Positions 42,796-53,561 are shown, counted from the first letter of the stretch. The stretch: 64,000 nt of DNA from Dendrolimus kikuchii (GCA_019925095.2 CM034388.1:26852934-26916933); one strand, 5' to 3'. A program made the numbers and translations. Notes: generated by a model from the sequence alone, not told the origin.

Positions 42796-44445
42796 CCTGA
42801 TGATGATTGTTCCGACCGTTTTCGGCCATGGCGACCACTTTGACCCCTAGTCGGATAATTGAAGCTGGTGCGTGCGAAGATGGCTTGGGGGCGAAACTCC
42901 GTGCACACCAAGGGCACGTGAGTACGCCGTTGTCATAATTGTATATAATGGCAGCAGGTGGGCGAGCCTTTAACTGGTCGCGTTTAGTATCAAGGTCACC
43001 TATACGCTGAACCTCGAACTCGCGTACTTGGCTGTTCACCATCCTGCGCCATTCTGGCCGCTGTGCTGCCAAACTTTCCCATCGAGAGGGCTCTATATTG
43101 CATCTTTTCATGTGTCGCTTTAGGACATCCTTGAACCGGAGAAGGGGACCGCCATGATTCCGCTTTCCCTCCTCCAGTTCAGAAAAGAAGATGCGCTTGG
43201 CCACTCTTTCCTCCGCCATACGAGATACGTGACCGCACCACCGAAGCTGTCGACGCATTAAGTAGGCTTCAATACCACCAACATTGGCTCGCCGAAGAAC
43301 TTCGGTATTTCGCACTCTATCGGACCATCTGATCTTCATGATGGTACGAAGGCATTTAAGGTGGAAGCGGTCCAGAGTGCGGATGTGGCGGCGGTATGCA
43401 CACCATGTCTCAGAGGAGTATAAGAGGTTTGGCAGCACGACTGTCATATACACTGATATCTTAGTGGCCAACTTAAGGTCATGCGAGCAGAAGACCTTGG
43501 AAGATAACTTGCCGAATGCCGCAGCTGCGGCACCTACCCTGCTATTGATCTCAGCATCAAGGTCACACTTGGATGTTACAGTGTTCCCCAGATAGCGAAA
43601 TTTATCGACCTGCTTCAGCACATCCTCACCAACTTTTATGGTCAGTGTCTCGTGACCGTGTATGTCCAGGGACATCACCTCAGTCTTATTGACACTGATC
43701 TTCAGGCCAAACTTACGGCAGGCTTGGTGGAATGCGGACATCAGCTGTTGCAGGCCGTCTAGGGATTCTGCCAGGAAGCACAAGTCATCAGCATACATGA
43801 TCTCAGTGATCAGTGCGTATGAGACTTTAGTACGAGCCTTAAGTCTGGCCAAGTTGAAAAGGCTGCCATCTGTGCGGAAGCGAATGCGGACTCCGTGAGA
43901 AACAGTTTGTAAGACCTCTCTAACTACCACCGCAAAGTATAAGGCGAACAGAGTAGGCGCTAAAACGCATCCTTGCTTCACCCCACAGGTAACGGGGAAG
44001 AAGTCTGTCTGTTCACCGTGTACGGCAACGCAGCATTGCATGTCGTCATGCAGTAGTCTAAGAAGTTTCACAAACCTTTACGTGCACCCGAGCTTACCCA
44101 GCACCAACCATAGGGCTTCCCGAGGCACGCTTTCGAAAGCCTTCTCTAGGTCAACAAAGCAAAGGTATAGCTGACAACCCTGTTCTCTGCTCTTTTCCTG
44201 CAGTTGACGCACAGAGAATATAGCTTCGCATGTGCCTCGGTCCGGTCGGAAGCCAAGCTGGGTTTCAGGCAGAATCTTTTCAGACAAGTTCTTTAAGCGG
44301 TTTAAGAGCACTCTAGCAAAGACCTTTCCGGGAGCTGAAAGGAGCGAAATACCACGGTACGAGCTGCAGTCAGATCGGTCACCCTTTTTCTTGTAGAGAG
44401 CAGTTATGTGCGATAATTTAAATGTATCCGGGACGCGTTCCTGCT
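42796..44445 (-). pseudogene. LINE reverse transcriptase, broken
   Basis: The minus strand encodes the reverse-transcriptase part of a LINE. In order: RVPDTFKLSHITALYKKKGD, CSSYRGISLLSAPGKVF, LGFRPDRGTCEAIFSVRQL, FVDLEKAFESVP (motif A), an in-frame TAA at 44080-44078, then [32 protein letters not shown] (motif B) and [14 protein letters not shown] (motif C, YADD). After it come [28 protein letters not shown] and a final [15 protein letters not shown], a possible CX2C...H knuckle. A stop at about 44445 and the missing endonuclease show 5' loss. The frame reads on into reversed family A sequence at its 3' end, so the last ~55 residues (after SIIRLG) are not LINE protein. Clade not assigned with confidence. 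Confidence 0.85.
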
Positions 44446-44530
44446 ACGATGAATGCAAAATTCGATGACCCACTTTCCTCATCCCATCTCCTTGTCCATT
44501 CCACTTCTTCTGATTGATCCATCTACCCCA

Positions 44531-44844
44531 TTTTTATTTTTTACTGCATGAGTTCATCAGACAGGCACACGGCCCACCTGATGCAAAGCGGTTACCATCT
44601 CCTATGGACATTTGCATCACCAAAGGCGTTACAAATGCGCTGCTGCTCTCATAAGGGAGACTGGAACCTGGCCACTAATGTCGGAACACAACTGAAGGTT
44701 GTTATAGCAGCATACTCTAGACCTGGGATAGTAGTCATTCAGATGGACAAATACCCTTCCACCTGGCTGTGGGTTATTGTGTCGCCTCTTATGATAGAAT
44801 GCCCGGCCGGAGGAAATTGTTCTTTCTCCCTTCCTGCACGGATC
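44531..44844 (-). mobile_element. Family A repeat, full length, diverged
   Basis: Reversed copy from TTTTACTGCATGAGTTCATC to TTCCTGCACGGATC. More substitutions than most copies. Confidence 0.82.
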
Positions 44845-44849
44845 ATTTC

Positions 44850-44980
44850 TGCTATCTCATACCAGAGGTTGGCAACGCGTTAGCTTCGCTCCTGGTGTTG
44901 TAAGCGTCTAAAGCTTAGGGCGACGACAAGCACTTCCCATTAGATGGGTTGTCTGCCTGTTTGCCAGCTATGCAACAAAA
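44850..44980 (+). mobile_element. Family T SINE/LINE 3' tail
   Basis: GAGGTTGGCAACGCGTTAGC, CTGGTGTTGTAAGCGTCTAA, then CACTTCCCATTAGATGGGTT and GTTTGCCAGCTATGCAAC. Resembles the common lepidopteran GCGACGGTAA...ACCATCAGGTG retroelement tail. Confidence 0.55.
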
Positions 44981-45522
44981 TATGTAGTGAGAACTTTTTA
45001 GTTCATCACAAGGCTGGTTTCTATTGGTTTCTCAGCTGAGATGAGAATATTGCTATTGATTTGTGGTGTTACAAGAATGGATAAGGTTATAAAATGATTG
45101 TAAAAATAGCAAATTATTGAAAATATACACATTGTGAGCCAAAGGGTGCTTCATTGAAGACTTCCTACGCTTCATATGGACCTGTCATGAGGCCAAATCC
45201 AAGAAAATTTGGAACCAGCAAATATCAGGATGTACAAGATGGCTTCTTCACGCGACACTCTTTCGTCAAAAATAAATAAAATAAGGAGAAGACAGGATTG
45301 TGGGAAGGATGATAAACGATTACTAGTGTGACAGACCAGCCATCCTGACATACATACCTAACTTCACGCCATTTCCACTGTGTAATACCGTGCCCTTTAT
45401 CAATTTCAGTGTACTTCTTTGTGTGCCTAACTTCTTCGTAACGTAGCCGTTACGTTTGCGACATCGCCTATTTCTCAGGTTAGTACTCCAACATTCTACC
45501 AAATCACACATTTTTACCAAAA
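44981..45522. other. No gene called; possible B-like tail
   Basis: ACATACCTAACTTCACGCC at 45352-45370 resembles the family B tail, and the minus frame behind it reads RNRRCRKRNGYV where B has KNRRACMTRVMNV. It may be a distant B relative, too decayed to call. Confidence 0.3.
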
Positions 45523-45845
45523 TGAGCGTATCAAATGATCAAAATACAAATAGTTTAACTGCATCAAAGTCTCGCGACAAATTATCTCCATTTAAAGACA
45601 ATGATAATAATACCTTACTTATCGATCTCATTAAAAACGCAACATTGTTAAAGGTAGATTAACAAGATTTGCAAATTACTTATCCTCGCTCAACGAAACA
45701 GAATTGTCTAGCCAAGAACAAATTGACCTGAAACTACGGCTTCAGGGAGCTCAAAGCTTATTCCGTGAATTTCATGATGTTCAAAGTAAGCTGGATGTTA
45801 CTGCGTCTGACCTGTTTTTTACAGCTCACTCAAAAAGGCCATAGA
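45523..45845 (+). pseudogene. Gag-like N-terminus of a Pao/BEL-type LTR retrotransposon
   Basis: One frame starts MSVSNDQNTNSLTASKSRDK and ends LIKNATLLKVD with a stop at 45660. Shifting frame near 45650 continues KGRLTRFANYLSSLNETELS and then QIDLKLRLQGAQSLFREF, ending HSKRP and a stop. The KGxLTxFxNYL...LxxRL pattern resembles the start of Pao/BEL gag (DUF1759 type). One frameshift makes it dead; no protease, polymerase or LTR is seen nearby. Assignment is from pattern only. Confidence 0.5.
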
Positions 45846-47299
45846 AGTTTATTTCTACTTTAGGAAGTATAGCAAGAAAATTTCTACTTTAGGAAGAATT
45901 TTTGCTTTACGAGGTACCCTAGGATAGCCACACGTAGGGGCGTTTCTTTTCCACATAAACTCATGTCAAATTTTATTCTCCTCTGTGCCCGCAATACTAT
46001 TGAAAATGGGGTACAAAGATTTCCCTTGATGTATTTTTATTTTATTATGTGTACTTGTTTATAGTTTTATTATGTATACTAGTTGCGAAAACAAGAAAAT
46101 ATTTTGTATTAACATCTTTTAATATATCACTCTAAAAATAATTTTAAGTTCTGTTTAAACAATAATTTACACACCATTTGAGTTGTCAAAGTTATGTCGT
46201 CATTACTTGCTATGTTTGTAAAAAAATTAGGAGACTAAGGCGTTTTTAAAATCATAAAAAGTATCTCAGTTGATTTGACTGTCTTAATCCTATTTTGGGG
46301 GCCTAAAGCGACCGCTTTCGCAGATTCGTATTACGAATATTACAAGTATTAAAATAAAGTAGACTTTTATACTGTCTTACAAATATTAGTATAGCTAGAC
46401 ACTTGACAATTTCTATAAGCGATTCACCAAAGGCCGCTTTGAGGCCCCTGAACTGACTAGTAAAATGTACCGGCGCTCGTAGTTACTCGACCGCAATTGG
46501 AAGGTGACCCAAATGGTGCAGTTATCGATTAATCCTTGTTAAGATAATAGATTTCATTGGGTGTATTTGCAAACCGTACTTTGCGGTGATACAATTTGAA
46601 TTTCAACAGCTTCGATTTGGTCGGGAAGGTTAGCAGTAAAATGATTTCAAATTTGTATTCACGAGTTATATTCTTGTTTTAAAACAAATATTGAGTATAT
46701 AAGCTCGACAGAGGCGCATAAGCTCAGGGAGGCTTTACTCATCAGAATTAATTATGGCGTGGTATGATGTATGTGGGTTTATTTATGAAACTAAAGTCTT
46801 TTGTGATCTTTAAATACCAAACACCAAAATAATGTTTCTATTGCTTAAATAACAATCATCTTTCTTGATATTAACACTGATTACGTTATAATTCACTTTG
46901 ATTAGGGCAATGGATCGCGGTTCGTCGAATAATTGGTGCGCTGGCGACCATTATCTAGAAGAGGTTACATATCTTCCTTCTTACGGCCACCTCGCTTCCT
47001 TAGCCACGACGCTCCACGAGAGTGACATTGACAACATATCACTCTTGACACTGTGACAATGACGTTTCAATGAAACTTCTACAAGTAAATTAAAAATAGA
47101 CATGTATTTAAACAATGCAGCAAACTTTCTAGGCAAGCAAGTTTTAAATAGTTTTCCTAATGCTGATTTTTTTTATTAATATCACCTCTTTGACATGAGG
47201 CAGGACAGAAGCTATTATTTTCCTGTATTATTTTCTTTTCTTTTCCTTTATATATACTTATACTATAGGAATATATAGGGTTCGTTCTTTTTTATATTC
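45846..47299. other. No gene seen
   Basis: ATTTCTACTTTAGGAAG is repeated at about 45850 and 45878. TATGTCGTCATTACTTGC (near 46193) echoes TATGACGTCATAACTTGC at 51455. No other feature in 1.4 kb. Confidence 0.4.
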
Positions 47300-47420
47300 T
47301 TAGCTAGGTTCCAGTCTTCCTTATTAGCATCTTTGGTGTTGCAAATATCAATAGACGATGGTGACCGCTTTCCATCAAGCGAGCCGTTTGCATGTCTGTT
47401 GAACTCATGAAAAATAAATC
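47300..47420 (+). mobile_element. Family A repeat, 5'-truncated
   Basis: Starts AGGTTCCAGTCTTCCTTA and ends GTTGAACTCATGAAAAATAA. Only the last third. Confidence 0.72.
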
Positions 47421-47439
47421 GTGTTTTTTGTGATGAGTG

Positions 47440-47575
47440 AGGGTTCTGATGGCCTACTTCTCTTTCCTCTTATTCCATGCTTTTAATCCAAGCTTATATC
47501 CTATCTCCTCTATCTCATTTTTCCTGTCTAATCCCTCTATCTCTTCGCGCTATCCTGTCGTCTTTATCCTATCCC
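47440..47575. repeat. Pyrimidine-rich degenerate repeat
   Basis: CCTATCTCCTCTATCTCATT-like motifs repeat. Mirror of the purine tract at 761-960. Confidence 0.4.
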
Positions 47576-48180
47576 AAAGGCTGGTAACGCGTCGACTTTA
47601 CTGATGTTGCAAACGTCTATAAAGCCTAGTTCGCACTACGCTAGTAATTTAGCTGAGTACCGATTAATTAAGTAACTAAACGTGTCTGAACAACATAAAT
47701 TTAGTCGAATGGATTAGCAAATCATTTAGTCGAGTCGATCCATTTCGTTCTATCTTTTCCGGTGAGTAGTGCCTCCCACCACGCGTCACTGCTTACTCGT
47801 TCATTTGTTTTCAACAAGTAAGAACTCGTCGTTTTAGTCGAGTTCATTAGCTGTCGCAAAATGTCGTTTCGCTGGAACAAAAAACCCACTTTAATATTAG
47901 TTTCTGTGTATTTACAACATGAATGCTTGTGGAATGTTAAGTTCTAAAATAGCGATTGCCAGTAACTTTATTAGCTTATTTACTTTATTGCATTAAACGT
48001 TGATCTTGCGAAACACCACTAATTTATGTATTGTACTCGACCGCAGTGCTTACGATTTTTGGGCAGTAGGTAGTATTTTAGTTACTAAACTACTTGGTAT
48101 ACGACTAAATTATTAGCGTAATGCCGGTAGCTACTTTCCATGAGCTGGGTCGTCTGTAGGTTTGGCAGCTTCACAATAAA
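47576..48180 (+). mobile_element. Family T tail split by a MITE
   Basis: GGCTGGTAACGCGTCGACTT, GATGTTGCAAACGTCTATAA, a 500-bp interruption, then CGGTAGCTACTTTCCATGAG and GTTTGGCAGCTTCACAATAA. Confidence 0.6.
47626..48126. mobile_element. MITE with inverted ends, ~500 bp
   Basis: Left GCACTACGCTAGTAATTTAG pairs imperfectly with right CTAAATTATTAGCGTAATGC. The style fits PIF/Harbinger-like non-autonomous elements, but superfamily is not proven. No transposase. Confidence 0.6.
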
Positions 48181-48768
48181 GAAACAACATACATACATAC
48201 ATACATAACTTCACGCCAGTTCCCTTGCGGGGTAGGCACGAACAACAGAGCGCCATTTAGGCCCATTCTTACACACCTCACTTGCTTCTTTGACATTCAT
48301 AACTCTTGTAATGCACACTCGTCTGTTCTTAAGGCTCCTGACATCACCCTCCGCTAGTACACGATCAATTTGATCATGGAAGGTGTGCCGTGGCCTTCCA
48401 CGACTTCTGCATCCATCCACTTTTGCATTGTATATCTGTTTAGTCATTCTTTCATCATGCATTCTTTCCATATGCCCGAACCACCGGAGCATTCCTTTCC
48501 TTACCTTCACCCCGACACTCTCTTTCAGACCAACTCTCTTTCTTACTTCGGTATTACGAACGCGGTCCGCGAGCGTCACTCCGCAGATTTTGCGCAGTGC
48601 TCGCATCTCAACCGCGTTTACTCTACTTTCATGCTCTCTCTTCCATACCCAACTCTCGCTTCCATACGCGAGCGTAGGTACCAGCACCGCGTTGTGTATG
48701 GCGAGCTGGGCCTTCTGGCTGAGGTTTTTAGCGCCTAGAAGTTTACCTAACGCTCCATAAAGAAACAA
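48176..48768 (-). mobile_element. Family B LINE 3' end, copy 7, with target-site duplication
   Basis: The minus strand encodes about 180 residues from GALGKLLGAKNLSQKAQLAI through GMLRWFGHMERMHDERMTKQ to ARELA, without stops. ATAAAGAAACAA is duplicated at 48176-48187 and 48757-48768. It landed in the tail of family T. Confidence 0.9.
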
Positions 48769-49260
48769 ACAAATGTTTATTTATTTACTTCGGTTATTAT
48801 GTCAAAACCAAGAGTTGCTCTGAATGTTAATTTCACCAGCAGCTCTAGAGTGACTTGTTCGTTTGACATTTTGACAAGTTAATTGAGGCATTTCATCACT
48901 TTCGTGAGACTGGTGATATTTTAAATTATTCAAACGATAACTATAATCTGACGTCTCAGAGTTCTGTCACGTGGTTAAAGGGCTTTTATTGAGACACAGA
49001 TATTAGATCCTTATCTTTTTAAGATAAACTATATTACAATTTATTGTAATGATTTCTTATGCTCAACGCTAATTTTGTTGTGTTGTTTTTGTATAAGGAA
49101 TATTTTATTTTATTTTTATTTGTCGCCTAGCGGTGGTGGGCCTGCGTATTCTGATCAGTAAGCTCCATTACTTCGTGAATACGTAGAAGCGTAGGGAAGT
49201 CGGGCGAGGAGAATAAGAACACGACGGTTGCACAATCTTTAATATTCTACCAAATGACAA
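48769..49260. other. No gene seen
   Basis: 49120-49240 is GC-richer but unrecognised. Confidence 0.4.
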
Positions 49261-49261
49261 A

Positions 49262-49618
49262 ATATTATAATAATAATAACTAATAGCGAGGAGCTTTGAC
49301 CGCCACCTCGGAAGGCTCTCGCTTGGTTTATGGCTGAAAGGACGGGTACGGAAGGCAGATCTAACGAACATGGTTCCATTGTGAGGAGGTTCATGTCTCT
49401 GGAGCCTTAACCACCGGTAGTATGGACTCTACCCCCTGTGCTGGTGGAGACCAGATTTTTTTAAATTTTTCAAAAATATTTAAATGTTATTTTGTATAAG
49501 AAATATGTATACTTTATAGTTAGAATTTTTATTATAAAGTAATGCATTTTTTATATTTTTCCAAAAATGTAAAGAAAATTTGATAAGAAATATATGTGAA
49601 TTATAATATAATTATTGA
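49262..49618 (+). mobile_element. Dong/R4-like LINE, 5'-truncated copy in TAA repeats
   Basis: After ATTATAATAATAATAAC the sequence reads TAATAGCGAGGAGCTTTGAC and keeps matching 62506-62660 through GTCTCTGGAGCCTTAACCACC, the C-terminal CLEP-like end and 3' UTR of the intact element. Divergence is substantial. The 3' flank is again TAA-like (ATTATAATATAATTATT). Confidence 0.8.
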
Positions 49619-49620
49619 TT

Positions 49621-49870
49621 TGACGGCTTCTGTGGTTGAGCGGACTTAACTTTGCCGGCCTACCTCACTACAACGAAGAGGCTCCGGGTTCGATTCCTGA
49701 TATGGTAAGTTTTGGAAACCATTTTTTTCCGTTATTTACTATGGTCTGGGTATCTGGGATCGGCCCCAGGGTAGTTAGTTATATTATATTCCCGTAACAC
49801 AAGCGTAACTTGCTTAATTTGGGGATAAAATATATATTATATTGTCTGCCGACTATATATATATAGTATA
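49621..49870 (+). mobile_element. Family D tRNA-derived SINE
   Basis: GGCTTCTGTGGTTGAGCGG, box B GGTTCGATTCC near 49687, body GGGATCGGCCCCAGGGTAG and AAGCGTAACTTGCTTAATTT. The tail is a TA run. Confidence 0.78.
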
Positions 49871-50444
49871 TATATACATATACGTGATGCGCGAGGAAGA
49901 TATTAACGGATTCTTTCACAGGGTATACATTAATATAATAGGAGAGATTCTCTATGTTCAGTTATGTCAGAGTGACATTGACAACTGACAGTTATACGTT
50001 GCCACTCTAAAAAAACAATACGTAGTCCGATCATAGATTAAAATTACGATTTCGTTGAAATGTCATCAAGTTTCTTCATATTTATATGGTTTGTTTACAG
50101 TTACTACACCATAACATTTAAAAAAATTATTTAAAAATACATTTAATCTGTATTGACGCCCGCACTTTTAATAAATATATAATAATTTTATAAGATTTAT
50201 CGTATATATAACCAACAGGCCAATTTTCATTACGGAAAACGAAACCAGTGACCGCAGCTTGACTTGATTAGGTTTGTCGTCAGCAACCTTTATAAATTAG
50301 CTCGCCTGCCCACAAAAACTACGCGTATTTATATCCTTACTTTATTAAGTGAACTCATTTCTCGAGAACTCTGCGGAGGTAATTGAGATTAATATATACA
50401 CAGATATTTCAGTTGTACAATTTGAAAATCTAACAACTAACATT
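49871..50444. other. No gene seen; AT-rich
   Basis: No supported feature. Confidence 0.4.
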
Positions 50445-50560
50445 CTTTAGTGATCACTGTCCGCGATAAGGCTGCCCTTTGTTCAACATTTCTTGTACTT
50501 ATTTTAATATTTGGTGAACAATTAATTTTTTTAGATTCATTTATTCATGCATTATTTTTA
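50445..50560 (+). mobile_element. Family L retroelement 3' tail
   Basis: CGCGATAAGGCTGCCCTTTG then TTCAACATTTCTTGTACTTA and a decayed ATTCATTTATTCATG tail. Confidence 0.5.
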
Positions 50561-50715
50561 AACGAATGTGCGTTCATTGTCTTGTTAGCCAGGTGGTAGG
50601 GCATTTGCCCGACTGGAAGGCTACCACCCCTGGTCTAAAGCATGTCGCCATAACAACCTCGAGTTGTGTTTCGGCATTAGTGACCAGGTACCAGACTGCC
50701 TTAAGAGAGCAGCAG

Positions 50716-50716
<1 letters not shown>

Positions 50717-50777
<61 letters not shown>
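50717..50777. repeat. (AT)n microsatellite inside family A
   Basis: Begins CAATAATATAT, as does the AT run grown from an A tail at 26257. Confidence 0.9.
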
Positions 50778-50778
<1 letters not shown>

Positions 50779-50796
50779 CATTTGTAGCACCTTTGG

Positions 50797-50940
50797 CTTA
50801 ATAGTTTTGAAATGCATGTAGAGAGAGAGAGATAACACTTTATTGCACACCAAAACATACAATTACAAAAACAGACCATATTTACAATATTTTCTAAACA
50901 ACACAATAGGCGGCCTTATTACTCAAAGCGATCTCTTCCA
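50797..50940 (-). mobile_element. Family L insertion inside family A
   Basis: CACTTTATTGCACACCAAAA at the left and AGGCGGCCTTATTACTCAAA with CGATCTCTTCCA at the right; a reversed L tail. Confidence 0.68.
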
Positions 50941-51089
50941 TAAGCGATGGTAACCGCTTTCGAACAAGTGGGCCGTCTGCTTGTCTGCTGAATTCCTGCA
51001 AAAAAAAGATGAAGTTCATAAAAAAAAAATTGTGATGTAAGTATTTCTATTTTATTGTAATTAGAGTAGATGACATATTCTATAATATA

Positions 51090-51330
51090 TCTTATAGTAA
51101 TATATAAAACTGAAGAGTTTGTTTGTTTGAATGAACGCGCTAATCTCAGGAACTACTGGTCTGATTTGAAAAATTCTTTCAGTGTTAGATAGCCCATTTA
51201 TCGAGGAAGGCTATAAGCTATATATCATCACCCCTTAGCGTGACCAATAGGAGCGGAAGATGAAGAATGTTTCAAAATCGGGGGGTTTTGAAAACAAATT
51301 CCACGCGGCCGACGTCGCGGGCACAGCTAC
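51090..51330 (+). mobile_element. Helitron, family E
   Basis: TCTTATAGTAATATATAAAA at the left to GTCGCGGGCACAGCTAC at the right (CTAG changed to CTAC). The body includes GAACTACTGGTCTGATTTG. Confidence 0.78.
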
Positions 51331-51537
51331 TTCTAAATAAATTATCATTTAACAGGTCAGGTGGTTCTTGCTACAAACATACTTTCAAAATATCAGTGTT
51401 AATTAGATACTGTTTAAATAATAATCAAAACTATATTTCACTCGTTAAATATAAGTATGACGTCATAACTTGCTAAGCTCTTACAAAAGCTAGGCGACGT
51501 CTTAGCTATCGCTTAAATTTAAGTACTACTATAAAGA
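51331..51537. other. No gene seen
   Basis: Unassigned; contains TATGACGTCATAACTTGC. Confidence 0.4.
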
Positions 51538-51822
51538 GTCATGGTAGCGCACCTGTCCCAAGCTCAAAGGGCGCGGGTTCGATCTTGGCCGGAACGCTTA
51601 CACCCCTTAGGCATTTTTCTGACCTAATGTGCATATTGTTACAATTACCACGTGCTAATAACGGTGAAGGAAAACATCGTGATGCAACCTGTACATCGAG
51701 ATAACCAATGTGTCAAACCTGCCAAGCCGCGGACAAGCGTGGCGGGTATACTGTCCGTTCCCCTATAGTGGGAGGCACGAGCCCAGCAGTGGGACATTTA
51801 TGGGCTGTTATTATTATATACT
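51538..51822 (+). mobile_element. Family C tRNA-derived SINE, full length
   Basis: CATGGTAGCGCACCTGTCCC head, GGGTTCGATCTTGGCC (box B with changes), body CTGACCTAATGTGCATATTG, GATAACCAATGTGTCAAACC, then CCCAGCAGTGGGACATTTAT and a TTATTATTATA tail. Confidence 0.82.
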
Positions 51823-52027
51823 GCCCAAGCGTTTATTTTAGTTTTCACAGATCCATAATTGAGCAATTAGTAATAAATACTCTACAGCGTTGCCTATTCA
51901 ATTTAAACAAAAATCGAGTTTCTATATGAATATAATTTTATCAATTTAATGCTTCTATATAATTTGCTAGAAATACTGTATTGCGTAATAAATAAGCCAA
52001 TTAAGACACTTTTTATATCGGAAAGTC

Positions 52028-52348
52028 ATTTTTTTTATTTTTTTATTGCAGGAGTTAAGCACACAGGCAAACTGCCCACTTGATCGAAAGCGGTTACCAT
52101 CGCCTATGGACATTTGCAACACCGAAGGTGCTACAAATGCGCTGCTGCTCTCTTAAGGGTCACTGGAACCTGGTCACTGATGCCGGAACACAACTCAAGG
52201 TTGTTATGGCGACATATTCTAGACGAGGGGTGGTAGCCATCCAGTCGGGCAAATGCCTTACCACCTGGCTGTGGGTTGTTTTGTCGCCTCTTACGACAGA
52301 CCGCCCGGCCGCAGGAAATTGTATTCTTTCTTCGTTCCTGCACGGATA
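52028..52348 (-). mobile_element. Family A repeat, full length
   Basis: Reversed copy from the T-run and ATTGCAGGAGTTAAGCACAC to GTTCCTGCACGGATA. Confidence 0.86.
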
Positions 52349-52391
52349 AAATAATAATAGCAACATTACAACATTTTAAATCTAAATGAAT

Positions 52392-52661
52392 GCCGTATAA
52401 TAATTTTTTTTTTTTATAATCGGCAGACAAACACACATATTGTATATCCCCAAATTAAGCAAGTTACGCTTGTCTTATGGATAATATACAATGGACTACT
52501 CTGGGGCCGATCTCAGACACCCAGACCATAGTAAATAATGGACAAAATACGTTCCCAAAATTTATTATACCAAGAATCGAACCCGGAGCCTCTGCGTAGT
52601 AGTGAGGTAGGCCGGCAAAGGCTTAGCCCGCTCAACCACAGAAGCCGTTAAGCCGTATTAT
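52392..52661 (-). mobile_element. Family D tRNA-derived SINE with target-site duplication
   Basis: Reversed copy: ATAATCGGCAGACAAACACA, AAGCAAGTTACGCTTGTC, GGAATCGAAC-like box B (AGAATCGAACCC), CTCAACCACAGAAGCC. GCCGTATAAT/GCCGTATTAT lies at 52392 and 52652. Confidence 0.82.
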
Positions 52662-52968
52662 TTTCTTTAACCTACTTCAAAAAGGAGGAGGTTCTCAATT
52701 TGATTGGTATTTTTTTTATTATGTATGTACACCGATTACTCTGAGATTTATGATCTGATTTACGTGATTCTTGTTTAGTTTAATGCAGAATAGTTGCTAT
52801 TTGGTCCCCTAAAAATTTAACATAGTTTTTTGGCACAGTAGTTTTCATTTTATGAACATTTTTTTATGATAATTTTCTGTTCCCGTTTTTTGGGACCTAT
52901 ATTTTTTAAGGCGTGCGGCACCTTTTGTAGGCCTACCCATAGCTAGACACTAAAAAGTAACAAATAAA
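52662..52968. repeat. Dispersed CTTCAAAAAGGAGGAGG-type repeat
   Basis: AACCTACTTCAAAAAGGAGG, then GTATGTACACCGATTACTCT, a pattern common in lepidopteran DNA; a piece also lies at 2770-2815. No protein. Confidence 0.4.
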
Positions 52969-53240
52969 AAAAAAACTTCGTTTAAAAAAACCGACTTCAA
53001 AAACTAAAAAGTATAAAATAACTTATTAAAGATTTTTGACTAAGAATTTATTTAGTTTATTAAAAGACAAAATAATATAAAATTTTCTACATCGTGCCAA
53101 GTAAACCATAGAAATTACAATATTTAGCAACATTTTGTTGTTATAACAGTGTATCTGGTAATTTTTATGGTTTGCTCGGCACTGACTTCAAGATGTAGAA
53201 AAATTATATTATTTTCTCTTTTTTAAACGAAGTTTTTTTA
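52969..53240. mobile_element. Foldback MITE with long inverted repeats
   Basis: AAACTTCGTTTAAAAAAA at the left pairs with TTTTTTAAACGAAGTTTTTT at the right, then AATATAAAATTTTCTACATC with GATGTAGAAAAATTATATT, and ACCATAGAAATTAC with GTAATTTTTATGGT. Confidence 0.72.
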
Positions 53241-53297
53241 TTTATTTAAACATTTTCAAAATTGTTAAATACGATTACGTTTCGATATGGTGACAAT

Positions 53298-53510
53298 AGT
53301 TTATTAATAAAACTACGTTTTAACGGTTTTAAGCGCGGTAATTTTATTTGATTTTGGTTTTTCCGACGTTTCAAAACTTTAACAATACTCGTTGATACTT
53401 GACATCTTTGTCTTCCGTGATCACGGCCACTGAAAAGTGGCCGAAACGTCGGAAAAACCAAAATCAAATAAAATTACCGCGCTTAAAACCGTTAAAACGT
53501 AGTTTTATTA
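53298..53510. mobile_element. Family H foldback MITE, near-perfect palindrome
   Basis: Arms of about 65 bases: ACTACGTTTTAACGGTTTTA... TTTTTCCGACGTTTC and its mirror GAAACGTCGGAAAAACC... CCGTTAAAACGTAGT. The centre holds GTGATCACGGCCACTGAAAA. Best of four copies (33750, 37322, 56555). Confidence 0.82.
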
Positions 53511-53561
53511 TGTATACAAGTCGCGAAAACTTAAGAAAATATTAATAGTTTATTAATTAGA

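Larger units (their letters stand above)
50586..51008 (+). mobile_element. Family A repeat broken by AT microsatellite and family L
   Basis: AGCCAGGTGGTAGGGCATTT to GAGAGCAGCAG, then about 60 bases of AT repeat, CATTTGTAGCACCTTTGGC, then family L (50797-50940), then GCGATGGTAACCGCTTTCG to TTCCTGCAAAAAAAA. Four pieces of one A copy in order. Confidence 0.8.
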
